Shown here piece after piece: positions 1 to 8,382 of a DNA stretch of 64,000 bases. The DNA is taken from assembly GCF_017744835.1 (NCBI RefSeq), contig NZ_JAGIAM010000001.1, positions 620,001 through 684,000 on the forward strand, given 5' to 3'. Both the position numbers and the translations under genes were made by a program. Below the pieces are notes generated by a model. It did no database searches, was not told where the DNA came from, and worked only from the letters and a program-made list of their open reading frames with translations. The stretch is from Sphingomonas sp. Its GTDB lineage: Bacteria > Pseudomonadota > Alphaproteobacteria > Sphingomonadales > Sphingomonadaceae. Positions within the stretch are counted from its first letter, which is position 1, and the number at the start of each line of letters is the position of its first letter.

Positions 1-1540
1 GGAGCGCCTCCCCGATCCACCGCGCCAGCAGTGGCGGGACTGCGTTGCCGACCTGGACGTACTGCTGGGTCCGGTTGCCCTTGAAGAAGTAGTTGTCCGG
101 AAAGGTCTGCAGCCGGGCTGCCTCGCGTACCGAGAGACTGCGGCACTGCTGAGGATCGGGGTGGATGAAGTAGTGGCCATCCTTGGAGATGTGACTGGTC
201 ACCGTGGTGGACGGGCCGCCGCGAACCTGTACGCGGAACCGGTCGGCGAACTTGCCCGAGGTCCAGTTCTGGTGTTCGGGCGCGAGCTCGGCCGGAAAGT
301 CCGAAGCCTTGGGCGATCGGCCGGTAACCTCACCAAAGACGGCCGCGAAGAAATAGCGGCCGAGATCGCTGTTCATGTGGCTGCGGCTGGCGTGATTCGG
401 CAGGCGGGAAAGCCGGGGGTCGACGAGCCAGCCGCGCAGATCGGCGGGGCAGCTGTCAGCAATCCCCGTGCCCGTCGCTTCGCGGCCGGGAAGCTCGTTC
501 TGCTCGCGAAAGCGCGCGAGATGCTTCGCAGCGGTCAGCGTGAAGGCGAGCTGCTGATCGTCGGAAAGGCCGGTTTCCAGCTCGGCGACCCTCGCCATTG
601 CCTCGACGACCACCTCCTTCCATGCGGCGGCGCTGTCCTCGCCTCGACTGAGGCCGCTGCGCAGTCGAGGCATTCCGTCCAGCACGTGCCCGACGGTAGC
701 AGCAAGGCTATGCTTGCGGAGAACGTCGGCGAGCGCGGTCTCGGGAAGATCGGCTGCGAGATCAGCACGCAGCCCGACCACGATCACACGGTGGCGGGCC
801 TGCGGCACGCCGAAATCCTCGGCCCTCACGACAAAGTCGGGTGCACGGGGCTCGAACCCACCGAACTCGCTCTGACGCCGGGTCCGAGGGGACAGCGCGA
901 TCAGTCGGTAGCGCTGGCCGCCGCGTCGTTCGCCACGAAGATCTTCGAGCACCTTGTCGAAGATCCGGCTCTCGCCATCGTCGACGGACGACGAGAGCAT
1001 GCCCTTGACGTTTTCCATGACGAATGCCGCGGGACGCAGCCGGTCGAGTATGCGGATATATTCGCGATACAGAAAGTGACGATCATCCTCGCTCGCGACA
1101 TAGCCTTCCTTGCCCTGATTGCGCGCACGCCCGACCAGCGAGTAGGCTTGGCACGGTGGTCCGCCAATAAGGATGAGGTTGTCGCCGCTCGAGGCGCGGA
1201 TGGCATCCAGCCGGGAATTGAGGCGAAGGTCGGGCTCTTCCTTGCCAAGCTCGAGCTGCCAGGCCTCGTTCTCGGCCGCCCGCCAGGCATCGGGATGCGA
1301 TGTCGACCAGTCCGGCTCGTCACCGCCTTCGTTGAGGAAGCGATAGTAGAGATCGGGCAGCGTGTCGCCGAACTGCCGGAGGAAGGCGCGGAGCCGAAGA
1401 GTCGAGTGGGCAGCGGTTTCCTTCTCGATCGACAGCTCGACGCGGAAAGCGCGCTCGCCGTCGGGCCCGCGAACGCTGGAAAATCCCTCGGCCAGGCCAC
1501 CCGGACCTGCAAAAATGTCGACGACCGAATATGTTGGCAA
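1..1540 (-). CDS. dcm: DNA (cytosine-5-)methyltransferase, 3' end outside window
   Basis: This is a C5-cytosine DNA methyltransferase, which transfers methyl from S-adenosylmethionine to cytosine in a specific site. Reading the minus strand from a TTG at 1540 gives motif I (DIFAGPGGL), motif IV with the catalytic cysteine (GGPPCQAYS), motif VI (ENVKG), motif VIII (QARHRVIVVG), the motif IX region (REAARLQTFPD) and motif X (VGNAVPPLLA), all in order. About 513 codons are present and the frame is still open at position 1, so only the extreme C-terminus is missing. An in-frame stop two codons upstream forces the TTG start, and GAGAG lies about 8 bases before it. It is divergent from the Vsr gene. 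No restriction endonuclease is visible, so it may be an orphan methylase or part of a system continuing to the left. Confidence 0.93.
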   Translation of the reverse strand, partial: MPTYSVVDIFAGPGGLAEGFSSVRGPDGERAFRVELSIEKETAAHSTLRLRAFLRQFGDTLPDLYYRFLNEGGDEPDWSTSHPDAWRAAENEAWQLELGKEEPDLRLNSRLDAIRASSGDNLILIGGPPCQAYSLVGRARNQGKEGYVASEDDRHFLYREYIRILDRLRPAAFVMENVKGMLSSSVDDGESRIFDKVLEDLRGERRGGQRYRLIALSPRTRRQSEFGGFEPRAPDFVVRAEDFGVPQARHRVIVVGLRADLAADLPETALADVLRKHSLAATVGHVLDGMPRLRSGLSRGEDSAAAWKEVVVEAMARVAELETGLSDDQQLAFTLTAAKHLARFREQNELPGREATGTGIADSCPADLRGWLVDPRLSRLPNHASRSHMNSDLGRYFFAAVFGEVTGRSPKASDFPAELAPEHQNWTSGKFADRFRVQVRGGPSTTVTSHISKDGHYFIHPDPQQCRSLSVREAARLQTFPDNYFFKGNRTQQYVQVGNAVPPLLARWIGEAL

Positions 1541-1619
1541 GAATCACGCTCTCAGAAGCCCACCCCGCAATCGCTGATGCATATCAGCTTTCCCCCGAGG
1601 TAGAACAGCCAGTCGTGCC

Positions 1620-2081
1620 ATGGCGGATATAGTTGATCGAGCGACCAGGTCGCGGATGATGGCCGGGATCGGGGGCAAGAATACCAAGCCCGAGATCATC
1701 CTGCGGCGCGCCCTTCATCGGGCGGGCTTCAGATTCCGGCTGCACGCCCGCGAACTGCCCGGAAAACCGGATGTCGTGCTGCCTCGGTACAGGGTCGTGA
1801 TCCTCGTGCATGGCTGCTTCTGGCATCGTCATCACGGCTGTCACTGGTGCACCGATCCGGCGGCAAATTCGGAGTTCTGGAAGAGCAAGTTTGATCGCAA
1901 TGTCGAGCGCGACGCGGAGATTGCAGGGCGTCTGCACGAGGCCGGTTGGCGCATCGCAAGAGTGTGGGAGTGCGGCCTTCGCGGCTCGGCCGAAGCGAGG
2001 ACCATTGATGACCTGCTCAGATGGCTGCCGAGCGCGGAGCGGGACTTCGACAGCGGTCTGATCAGAGCACGCGGCAGCTGA
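1620..2081 (+). CDS. vsr: Very short patch repair endonuclease
   Basis: Vsr nicks DNA next to the T of T:G mismatches that arise by deamination of 5-methylcytosine, starting very short patch repair. The 153-residue protein has the family length. It opens with VDRATRSRMMAGI, followed by the KNTKPEIILRRALH region, the catalytic aspartate in GKPDVVLPRY and the zinc-binding stretch VHGCFWHRHHGCHWC. The 79 bp shared with the divergent Dcm gene holds both start regions. The pairing fits the known role of Vsr in protecting Dcm-type methylation sites. The C-terminal 20 residues are a non-conserved tail. It starts at an ATG; the ribosome-binding site is weak. Confidence 0.95.
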   Translation: MADIVDRATRSRMMAGIGGKNTKPEIILRRALHRAGFRFRLHARELPGKPDVVLPRYRVVILVHGCFWHRHHGCHWCTDPAANSEFWKSKFDRNVERDAEIAGRLHEAGWRIARVWECGLRGSAEARTIDDLLRWLPSAERDFDSGLIRARGS

Positions 2082-2116
2082 ATTTCCGGTATTTTACCGC
2101 AGTTTCGGTCTCCCCA

Positions 2117-2548
2117 ATGCCCATCCTCATCAAAATCCGCTTCGCTCCTGCCATTCTCGTCGCGTGGGCCGCGGGCGCCTGGGCTCCTCCCGCACTCGCC
2201 GACTCCGGCGAAGGGTCTCTGCCTGCGAGCGGGACGACCTTCTCCGAAGTCGTCCGCTGGGTCGGCGATGGCGACGGGCTGTGCATCGGTCCGGCCGGTC
2301 AACCGTCGCGCTGGATCGAAGGCAGGCTCGCCGATTTCTACGCTCCCGAGCTGCACGATCCGCGCGGCTCCGAAGCCAAGCGCCGCCTCGAACGCCTTGC
2401 AATGGGCAGGACGCTGGTCTGTCGCGCCTTGAGTCGCAGCTATGACCGTGTCGTTGCGACCTGCACCCTCGGCGGGCGCTCGCTCGGCGCCGTCCTGCGC
2501 GGTTCCGACGTTTCGGAAGGCGGTCGGGGCCGGCCACGACGAAGCTGA
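2117..2548 (+). CDS. Secreted thermonuclease-like (SNase fold) protein
   Basis: The 143-residue product starts with a signal peptide (about residues 1-28, ending in APPALADSG). The rest resembles the small SNase-like proteins often seen on alphaproteobacterial elements: VGDGDGLCIG at the usual DGDT position, a central RLADFYAPEL stretch equivalent to the R-x-x-x-I-DAPE motif, then AKRRLERL, YDRVVATC and a GGRG tail. The canonical SNase residues are only partly kept (an isoleucine-to-phenylalanine change and Y-A-P-E in place of D-A-P-E), so catalytic activity is uncertain. It lies 35 bp after vsr in the same direction and could share its transcript. It would act in the periplasm. Confidence 0.7.
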   Translation: MPILIKIRFAPAILVAWAAGAWAPPALADSGEGSLPASGTTFSEVVRWVGDGDGLCIGPAGQPSRWIEGRLADFYAPELHDPRGSEAKRRLERLAMGRTLVCRALSRSYDRVVATCTLGGRSLGAVLRGSDVSEGGRGRPRRS

Positions 2549-2638
2549 TGCTCTAACACGACGACGGGAAGGAAATCAGCTACATCCGCGATCGCCGAGT
2601 TCCCGCCTCTGATCTCTCTACCACCAGAAGGACGTACG

Positions 2639-3598
2639 ATGGCGAAGCCGCCGCGCAAGCCCCGAACTGTCGCCGAAGTCGTGAAGTCCGTCGAGCGCAG
2701 CGCCGCGAGAAGGAAAAGGGCGCGGGAGAAGCTGGCAGCCGAGATTGCGGCTCGCGTGCCCGGCGAAGGCTATGAACCTTGCATCGTAAGCTTCATCGAC
2801 GTGCTCGGCTTCCGCGATCTTCTCGCCACCCGCCATGCCCATGACATTCGCGACATCATGCTGCGTCTGCGGAAGTTCACGACCCCGGACGCGATCGACA
2901 AACCGCGACGGATGAAGGACGCGCGACTGTTCAGCCAGCCGTTCGCGGACTCGGTGTCGGACGCCGTGGTGCGCGTTCGGGTATTCGATACCCAGTATCG
3001 CGATGGAGCCTTCTTTCACGAGCTGCTCGACCTGCTCCACGCGCAGATCCAGTGCGTAGGCAGCGGCGTGGTGATCCGTGCCGGCGTGACCATCGGCGAC
3101 GCGCATGTCGGCCTCGACGGCAAGGGCCCGGTGTTCGGTCCCGCGATGGTGCGCGCCTACGAGATCGAGACCCATGAGGCGATCCATCCGCGCATCGTCG
3201 TCGATCGGAGCGCCTACGATACCTTCCTCACAGACACACGGCTCCACAAGGAAGGCCACAGCGCGAAGATGGAGACCGGGTACGTCGACAAGCTGCTTCG
3301 CGTGGACGCCGACGGGGTGCGGTTCATCGATTATCTGGCCGCGAGCGAATCCGAGTTCGACCACCCTGGCGGTTATTTCGAGTTTCTGGGTCAGCATGCC
3401 GAACTGGTTCGCGACAAGCTGGCGACGACGACCGGCAAGGTACGAGCGAAGTTCGAGTGGCTTGCCGGCTACCACAACAGCGTCGTTGCGCAGATCATCG
3501 ACGAGGTCACCAGCGGGGCTCGATCCAGCGAGGCCTTCCTCGAGGAATTCGACTGCGAGCCCCTGCCTTTGCTCCACGCGATGGCCGTTGAAGTCTGA
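2639..3598 (+). CDS. Protein with a class III nucleotidyl-cyclase-like core, function unknown
   Basis: This 319-residue soluble protein has a basic N-terminus (about residues 1-45). A domain follows in the order typical of class III cyclase-fold proteins: SFIDVLGFRDLL near residues 51-62, ADSVSDAVV near residues 102-110, then RAGVTIGDAHVG and GPAMVRAYEIE, followed by HPRIVVD. The first aspartate and the SDS/DSVSD position match the two metal-binding carboxylates of nucleotide cyclases. I cannot identify the base-selecting residues. Related proteins occur as hypotheticals in mobile and defence islands. It stands alone between the SNase-like gene and the convergent relaxase gene, and no adjacent effector (transmembrane or TIR protein) is visible. 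Catalytic function is inference. Confidence 0.6.
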   Translation: MAKPPRKPRTVAEVVKSVERSAARRKRAREKLAAEIAARVPGEGYEPCIVSFIDVLGFRDLLATRHAHDIRDIMLRLRKFTTPDAIDKPRRMKDARLFSQPFADSVSDAVVRVRVFDTQYRDGAFFHELLDLLHAQIQCVGSGVVIRAGVTIGDAHVGLDGKGPVFGPAMVRAYEIETHEAIHPRIVVDRSAYDTFLTDTRLHKEGHSAKMETGYVDKLLRVDADGVRFIDYLAASESEFDHPGGYFEFLGQHAELVRDKLATTTGKVRAKFEWLAGYHNSVVAQIIDEVTSGARSSEAFLEEFDCEPLPLLHAMAVEV

Positions 3599-3618
3599 TC
3601 GCTCTATCTCGAAGCCTA

Positions 3619-5583
3619 TCACGAAATCGCGGGACCGGAGCGGCCGCGGCCGAACTGCCAGCTGATGCCGTCAGCGCGCATGATGCCCGACGCGGACTTG
3701 CCGATGTTGCGCTCGAGCACATCACGCCACGGCACCAGCGTGAAATCTCGCGCGCGCTCGACCAGCGCGTGAGGGCCGCTTTCGAGGTCAATGCGCCGGG
3801 CAATGATGCCCTCCATGCGCTCGCCCATCCTGGCAGGCTCGAACCGCTTGCGAAGCTGCCCGGCCAGCCGTTCGCCGGCATCCTCGAGTTCCCGCAGCCG
3901 GAGACTCTCGAGGGCGCCCTGGCGCAGCCGAAATGCCTGGTCGATTTGGTCGGCGAGCTGCTGCTCGATCAGCCACTGGCGACGCGCTGCCAGAGCCGTC
4001 CGCACCTCGCGTCCGAACCCTACGTCGCGTACCAGGCCCGACGCGCCCGACGCCAGCTCCCGATCGAGCCAGGTCGGCGCTTCCTTCGCGGCCAGCTCGG
4101 CGATCGGAGTCAGCGACAGAATAGAGAGGGCCACCGGCCGATCGCGTTGCTGCCGGTGCGCGAAGCCCTCCGCCCGCACTAGATGATCACTCGGAATGGT
4201 CCAGCTGCCGTCCGGATGCCGCTCGGGTCCCGCGCCCGCGCGGCGCATCGCCTCCAGGCGGCGGACATGGCTCGCGGCATAGGCTTCGCTGGCCTGGGGA
4301 TCATGCCGCAGATGCAGGTCGACCGAGTAGCGGCCGCCATTGGCCCGGGCGACCGCATCGACCGTGCGGTCGGCGGCCGTCGCCTCGGCCTTGGTCGGCT
4401 CGATCCGCACCGCCGCGCCCTCAGGCACCGAAGGCGTCGCGTCGCCCCGCCCGATATCGACATAATGGACCCGGCCATCGACGCCATCGACCATCATGTA
4501 ATGGCGATCGCGATGCTCGTCGGAAAGTCCCCGGTTGATCAGCCGCCCAACGACCGGTTCGCGGAGCTCGGTGGCGACGACCTGTTCAACGCCGGCGCGA
4601 TCGAGCCGGCGCGCGGTCAGCTCGCGCTGCATCAAACGGATGATGTCGCCGCGCTCGCCCATGCGGCGGAGCGTGTCCTCCAGCCCCTCGGCGAGGTGAT
4701 AACGACCGCCGCCGATGTCCTCTGCCAGATCCATTGCCCTGAGCTTTCGGAGCCGCCCGGCCGCGATCGATTGCTGGAAGGGATCGTTGTCGGCCGGCGA
4801 CACTGTCCGGTCCGCATCCATGCGGCGCAGCAAGCGCCGGTCGATCGCCGTCAGCCGCTCCTGGTCAACATCGTAGCGCAATCGCGCCTCAATCTCGCGA
4901 TCCGTGCGCGGGCCAAGGTCGAGCGTCACCAGCTCGGACGCGCGCTCGCGCAGCCCATGCGAAATATACTCGCGCGCGATGATGAGATTGTCGCCGCGAT
5001 CATCGACCCCGCGCAGCACGATATGAGTGTGCGGTCGCTCGGTGTTGAAGTGGTCGACCGCCACCCAGTCGAGCTTCGTTCCGAGGTCCTGCTCGACCTG
5101 CGTCATCAGGCGCCGGACATAGGGCTTGAGGTCGCGATATTCGGCGCCGTCCTCGGCCGAGACGATGAAGCGGAACTGGTGCCGATCGCCGGCCGTGCGC
5201 TTGAGGAAATCATCGCCGTCGGCGCGGTCTGTGTGCGGACCATAGAGCTCGCCCGGCAACCCCTCGCGCGTGACCCCGTCACGCTGGATGTAGCGCATGT
5301 GCGCGCTGGCGATCTGGCCGGCCTTGCCCTGCAGCCGGATCAGGCTCGCCTTCACCACCGCGCGGCGCCCACGAAAGCCGGCGAGCCAATCGCGACTGGA
5401 AAGCAGGCGTCCCATGCTCGCGCCGCGCCCGATCCGGCTACCGTCGAAGCGCCGTGTCCGCACCCCGGTCTTGGTTCCCGCCAGCCGTGCCGCGGCGAGG
5501 ATGCGCCCGTCATATTTGACAGTGCGCTTGCCGTCCTTGCCGCGCTTCCTGCCAAGCTTGGGCGTGAAGTCGTCGTCAGGCAT
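3619..5583 (-). CDS. rlxS: Conjugative relaxase (VirD2-like with DUF3363 region)
   Basis: The relaxase nicks oriT, stays covalently bound to the 5' end and pilots the strand through the conjugation channel. The 654-residue protein has a basic N-terminus (KLGRKRGKDGKRTVKYDGR) and the relaxase domain in about residues 75-215. The histidine motif NTERPHTHIVLRG (about residues 180-195) is the metal-binding signature. A long C-terminal DUF3363-type region follows. The start is the ATG at 5583. The repeat-rich region immediately upstream is a good oriT candidate. In ICEMlSymR7A the relaxase RlxS lies downstream of rdfS-traF-msi107, and the same order holds here with one extra small gene between. 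Confidence 0.9.
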   Translation of the reverse strand: MPDDDFTPKLGRKRGKDGKRTVKYDGRILAAARLAGTKTGVRTRRFDGSRIGRGASMGRLLSSRDWLAGFRGRRAVVKASLIRLQGKAGQIASAHMRYIQRDGVTREGLPGELYGPHTDRADGDDFLKRTAGDRHQFRFIVSAEDGAEYRDLKPYVRRLMTQVEQDLGTKLDWVAVDHFNTERPHTHIVLRGVDDRGDNLIIAREYISHGLRERASELVTLDLGPRTDREIEARLRYDVDQERLTAIDRRLLRRMDADRTVSPADNDPFQQSIAAGRLRKLRAMDLAEDIGGGRYHLAEGLEDTLRRMGERGDIIRLMQRELTARRLDRAGVEQVVATELREPVVGRLINRGLSDEHRDRHYMMVDGVDGRVHYVDIGRGDATPSVPEGAAVRIEPTKAEATAADRTVDAVARANGGRYSVDLHLRHDPQASEAYAASHVRRLEAMRRAGAGPERHPDGSWTIPSDHLVRAEGFAHRQQRDRPVALSILSLTPIAELAAKEAPTWLDRELASGASGLVRDVGFGREVRTALAARRQWLIEQQLADQIDQAFRLRQGALESLRLRELEDAGERLAGQLRKRFEPARMGERMEGIIARRIDLESGPHALVERARDFTLVPWRDVLERNIGKSASGIMRADGISWQFGRGRSGPAIS

Positions 5584-5586
5584 CAA

Positions 5587-5834
5587 ACAGGCCCGAGTCT
5601 CGCGATTTCGAGGCAGAAATGGCCGAAAACCGCCATTCCCGGAAAATCTGTCTCGCAGGCCGTGAGAGACAGTCTCGCGAAAAAAGGATGTGCAGACAAA
5701 GACTTGGCATGTCTCGATAGAGACTGCCTTTATCTTGTTTCCCCTCCCTTCCTGCGCTCTTCCCTCTCCGGCTCAAAAAAAGGGGAAATACGACGCCGTG
5801 CCGACGCCGCCTCTCCCCGCGAAAACGCTTCCGA
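5587..5834. other. Candidate oriT / relaxase promoter region with GTCTC repeats
   Basis: This 248 bp non-coding stretch between the relaxase and a small gene is clearly less GC-rich than its surroundings. It carries several copies of a GTCTC word: GAGTCTCGCGA at 5595-5605, CTGTCTC at 5648-5654 paired with GAGACAG at 5666-5672, AGTCTCGCGA at 5671-5680, and the palindrome GTCTC-GATA-GAGAC at 5711-5724. A run of A follows one copy (5680-5686). Inverted and direct repeats beside a relaxase gene in an AT-richer patch are typical of oriT, but no nic site can be assigned by eye. Confidence 0.55.
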
Positions 5835-6194
5835 TCAGTGCGCATGGAGCATCGCATCCCGCGCCCGCACCAGCGACCTGAACTGGCGACATCCCATCAT
5901 GCCATGCGGGTTGCCATCGCCATCCACGAGCATGGTGGCGCAGAACCATCTGCCGTCGAGACGCCCGCAAATCGCTATCCGGTCGAGTTCGAAATCCTCG
6001 TCGTCGGCGCTTTCATATGTGCCGATCCAGCGCTCCTCGACCCGCGCATCCCAGCGAAAGTCCGCTTCCTCCGCTTCGAGAAAACGGTGTGCCAGGGCTT
6101 CGCCCGCGCCGCGTCCGAATTCGATTTCGAGTCCGGCCTTGAGCGTTTCCAGAACGAGATCCGACGCCGTTCCGATGCTCTGAGACATGTCCAT
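5835..6194 (-). CDS. Conserved hypothetical protein, 119 aa
   Basis: I do not recognise the family. The product is acidic and soluble, with no signal peptide or membrane segment. Features are a helical N-terminal half (LVLETLKAGLEIEFGRG), a run of acidic residues (SADDEDFELD) and a C-terminal segment GRWFCATMLVDGDGNPHG. The start at 6194 was chosen because GGAGGT sits 4 bases upstream; the open frame upstream of it looks non-coding. It lies between the transglycosylase and the relaxase gene and is separated from the transglycosylase by 235 bp containing only a small ATTTTC/GAAAAT hairpin (about 6318-6335). Its position suggests a role in transfer or maintenance of the element. Confidence 0.65.
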   Translation of the reverse strand: MDMSQSIGTASDLVLETLKAGLEIEFGRGAGEALAHRFLEAEEADFRWDARVEERWIGTYESADDEDFELDRIAICGRLDGRWFCATMLVDGDGNPHGMMGCRQFRSLVRARDAMLHAH

Positions 6195-6429
6195 GGTGAC
6201 CTCCAACACTTCTGTCCTCATCATCGAGAACGGCGTTTGAGGGACGGTTGGCGGAGCGGCTGTCAGGGCCGCTGGAGCGTGAGCGGAAGCGCCGCGAAGC
6301 GGACGTGGGGGGAACCGATTTTCGAAGAAAATTGGGGGGCACCCGCGGGCCTTGATAGCCGCTGCGCCAGCCGTCATGCTGGGCCTGTCGAGACGAGCTT
6401 CCTCCCTCCCGAGAGCGCGCGACATCGCC

Positions 6430-7041
6430 TCAATTCCCCTGCGACAGTGCGACGAACAGCGGCGATGCCGGAGGTGGTTTCATGTCTGCCGCAGCGGAGG
6501 ATGGTGCATCCTTGCGCACCGCGAAGATCGACGCGGGAGGCGCTTGCCGAGAGATGACGGCGGCAGCCGCCGGCTGCGAGGGAGCCACGCTGGCGAGATA
6601 GCCGACCGTCTCGACCGGCAGCACCCTGCGCCCGGCGAGGTGCTCGGCATAGCGCCCGGGACCGGCATTATAAGCCGCGAACAGCCCCGGATAGCCGAAG
6701 CGGTCGTACATCAGCCGCAGGTAGAACGTGCCGGCGAGGATGTTGTCGCGCGGGTCGTCGGGATCGGTGCCGAGCCCGAGCAGCGCGCGCATCTCGGCCC
6801 AGGTCGCGGGCATCAGCTGCATGAGCCCCATCGCGCCGGCCGGCGACCGGATCGGCCGCCCGCCGAGGGTGGTGCGGCCCCGGCTTTCCGCCTGCATCAC
6901 TGCCTCGATCCAGGCGGTCGGCACCCCGAAACGAGTCGAGGCCTCGACGACATAGGGGCGCCAGTCGGCGACGGATTCGGCCTGCGCCGGGCCCGCGGAA
7001 GCAAGTGCGGCGGCGGCAACCCAGAGCCTCACCGCGCCCAC
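6430..7041 (-). CDS. Lytic transglycosylase of the conjugation system (VirB1/Msi107-like)
   Basis: This enzyme cuts peptidoglycan glycan strands to let the transfer apparatus through. The 203-residue protein has a signal peptide (about 1-21, ending PAQAES) and an SLT domain. The domain shows the catalytic glutamate in AVMQAESRG, then GAMGLMQLMPATW, the NILAGTFYLRLMYDRFG helix and AAYNAGPGRY, the standard order of the family. A proline/alanine-rich tail follows. The GTG start at 7041 overlaps the end of traF by 13 bases, so the two are translationally coupled. The order TraF then transglycosylase is the same as in ICEMlSymR7A. Confidence 0.9.
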   Translation of the reverse strand: MGAVRLWVAAAALASAGPAQAESVADWRPYVVEASTRFGVPTAWIEAVMQAESRGRTTLGGRPIRSPAGAMGLMQLMPATWAEMRALLGLGTDPDDPRDNILAGTFYLRLMYDRFGYPGLFAAYNAGPGRYAEHLAGRRVLPVETVGYLASVAPSQPAAAAVISRQAPPASIFAVRKDAPSSAAADMKPPPASPLFVALSQGN

Positions 7042-7610
7042 AGCAGCCGCGCCTTGCCCATCACCTCGGCGCCTTCGGTCACACCGAAGTAGCGCCCGTC
7101 GAACGAGGCCGGCGCATCCATCAGCAGGAAGAGCTGGCGCCCGCGCAGCCGCACGCAGCCCGACCAGGTCGGCATGATACGGCCAGTGCCATCCGTGACC
7201 TGACGCCTCGCAACCGATCGCCCGTTGACGAAGATTTCCTGCCTCAGGGCGCAGACCTCGTCGCCGGCGGCGGCCGCGACGCGCTTTACCAAAGGCACGT
7301 TCATCGGCAGGTAGCGACGCGTGGCGGCAAGGCGGCGGAAGGGCTCCGGCACCCGCGCGATTACCATGTCGCCGGGCTCGGCGAGGCTGCCGGGGGCGAC
7401 CGCGTAGAGGCCGGTGGGCGCGCTCGCCGAGGCGTTCCAGACCAGTCGCGGCGCGGGCGGCAGCACCGCCGATCCAAGCAGGACGACGCTGCCGACGGCC
7501 ACCGCCGTCATGCGCCGGTTCAGCTTGCGGCGCCGTGCTTTCGCGGCCCTGAGCGCGTCGCCCCAGGCGAGGAGCGGCGCGTCGGCGCCCGCCGTAGAAC
7601 GGCGGATCAC
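7029..7610 (-). CDS. traF: Conjugative transfer signal peptidase TraF
   Basis: TraF is an S26-type serine peptidase that matures the TrbC pilin of Trb-type systems. The 193-residue protein has one N-terminal membrane segment (about residues 30-50, AVAVGSVVLLGSAVLPPAP). The catalytic serine region is ASAPTGLYAV, the lysine region is PLVKRVAAAAGDEVCA, and the C-terminal box is LLMDAPASFDGRYFG. The GTG start at 7610 overlaps the TGA of the upstream HTH gene by three bases, so the two genes form one transcript. Its expected substrate, the TrbC homologue, is encoded at 29133-29474. Confidence 0.92.
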   Translation of the reverse strand: MIRRSTAGADAPLLAWGDALRAAKARRRKLNRRMTAVAVGSVVLLGSAVLPPAPRLVWNASASAPTGLYAVAPGSLAEPGDMVIARVPEPFRRLAATRRYLPMNVPLVKRVAAAAGDEVCALRQEIFVNGRSVARRQVTDGTGRIMPTWSGCVRLRGRQLFLLMDAPASFDGRYFGVTEGAEVMGKARLLWAR

Positions 7611-7837
7611 TTGCCCGGCTCCCGCGTGCCGCTGTCTCGGCTCCACGCGTCGAGATCGTCGATATGGTACTGGACGAAGCGGCAGTGGCGGCGGAACACC
7701 GGCCCCTTGCCGGCGCGCCGCAGCCGCTTGAGCGACTTGGGCGATATCTTGAGATAGGCGGCGGCCTGGTCGGTGGTGAGGAAGGGCGAGCCGCGCTTGG
7801 CGCGGCCCGCGCGGTCGATGTCGCTGTCGTCGTGCAT
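7607..7837 (-). CDS. rdfS: Small HTH protein, probable excisionase (RdfS-like)
   Basis: The 76-residue product is a winged-helix/MerR-type excisionase-like protein. The core is FLTTDQAAAYLKISPKSLKRL, followed by GKGPVFRRHCRFVQYHIDDLDAW, the usual HTH_17 layout with a basic wing. It is the first gene of an operon with traF and the transglycosylase, upstream of the relaxase. That is the arrangement of rdfS-traF-msi107-rlxS in ICEMlSymR7A, where RdfS is the recombination directionality factor that drives excision with IntS. Synteny makes this the likely target of the FseA homologue at 15626-16352. A second HTH_17-type gene at 37458-37688 is an alternative. The ATG at 7837 was chosen; its ribosome-binding site is weak. 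Confidence 0.72.
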   Translation of the reverse strand: MHDDSDIDRAGRAKRGSPFLTTDQAAAYLKISPKSLKRLRRAGKGPVFRRHCRFVQYHIDDLDAWSRDSGTREPGK

Positions 7838-7918
7838 GGCGCTCGGGGTCCGGAATCGCTGCGGCGGCGGAAGTGCCGGCGCGTCCCCGAGCATCCGGTC
7901 GCCGGCCCCGCTCGCGGA

Positions 7919-7946
7919 GTGTCGAAACGATTTCGCGTTCCGACAC
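7919..7946. promoter_or_regulatory. Inverted repeat upstream of rdfS-like operon (candidate FseA operator)
   Basis: Arms GTGTCGAAACG (7919-7929) and CGTTCCGACAC (7936-7946) are complementary except for one pair and are separated by 6 bases. The repeat lies between DUF736 and the rdfS-like gene, centred about 95 bp upstream of the rdfS start. There is no T-run on either side, so a terminator is less likely than a protein-binding site. In ICEMlSymR7A, FseA activates the rdfS promoter. Confidence 0.5.
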
Positions 7947-7963
7947 CCCGGCGGGCGTCGCGG

Positions 7964-8263
7964 TCAGCGCGACCAGATGAGCTTCCAGTCGCTCCCGTCG
8001 CCCTGGACGAGCTGCGCGTAGATCGGCGACGGCAGCGAGGGATCGTCGAGCTTGAGGCTCAGATACTCGGTGCCGGTCTCGCGCGCGGCCTTGGTCCAGC
8101 CCGCGCCGATCTCGACCGCGCCGGCGAAGACGCGGTGGTCGGGGGCCTTGTCGTTGTCCCGATCGACGGGACGGATGGTCGCCTTGACGTTGAGCGTCAG
8201 GGTCCGGATCGAGCCGGTGAAGACGCCGTTCTCGTCGCGGCCGAAGGTGCCAATCTGTGCCAT
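7964..8263 (-). CDS. DUF736 family protein
   Basis: This is a 99-residue soluble protein of the DUF736 family, which is almost confined to alphaproteobacterial plasmids and ICEs and has no settled function. Family hallmarks visible are the start [19 protein letters not shown], the [20 protein letters not shown] segment (also present in modified form in ArdK-linked proteins) and [17 protein letters not shown] at the end. The start at 8263 follows an AGGAGAT ribosome-binding site. It is oriented with the rdfS-traF genes but is separated from them by the inverted repeat at 7919-7946. Confidence 0.9.
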   Translation of the reverse strand: MAQIGTFGRDENGVFTGSIRTLTLNVKATIRPVDRDNDKAPDHRVFAGAVEIGAGWTKAARETGTEYLSLKLDDPSLPSPIYAQLVQGDGSDWKLIWSR

Positions 8264-8382
8264 GAAACATCTCCTTGTCTGCGCGATGCCGCCCATTGCG
8301 GCCTCGACAGGCGGACATCGGCGGCAGACGGAACGGGGGTGCATCCGCAGGACCGCAGCGCGAGCGGAGGACGCGAAGGCAC

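Noticed and set aside
850..870. CTCGAACCC-like word as an attL candidate
   Set aside because: Only a short T-arm-like match inside the methyltransferase gene; the rest of the tRNA-Leu 3' end is missing.
161..1603. Long plus-strand open frame opposite the methyltransferase
   Set aside because: It is antisense to the Dcm gene, which has all C5-methyltransferase motifs; the plus-strand product has no recognisable domain.
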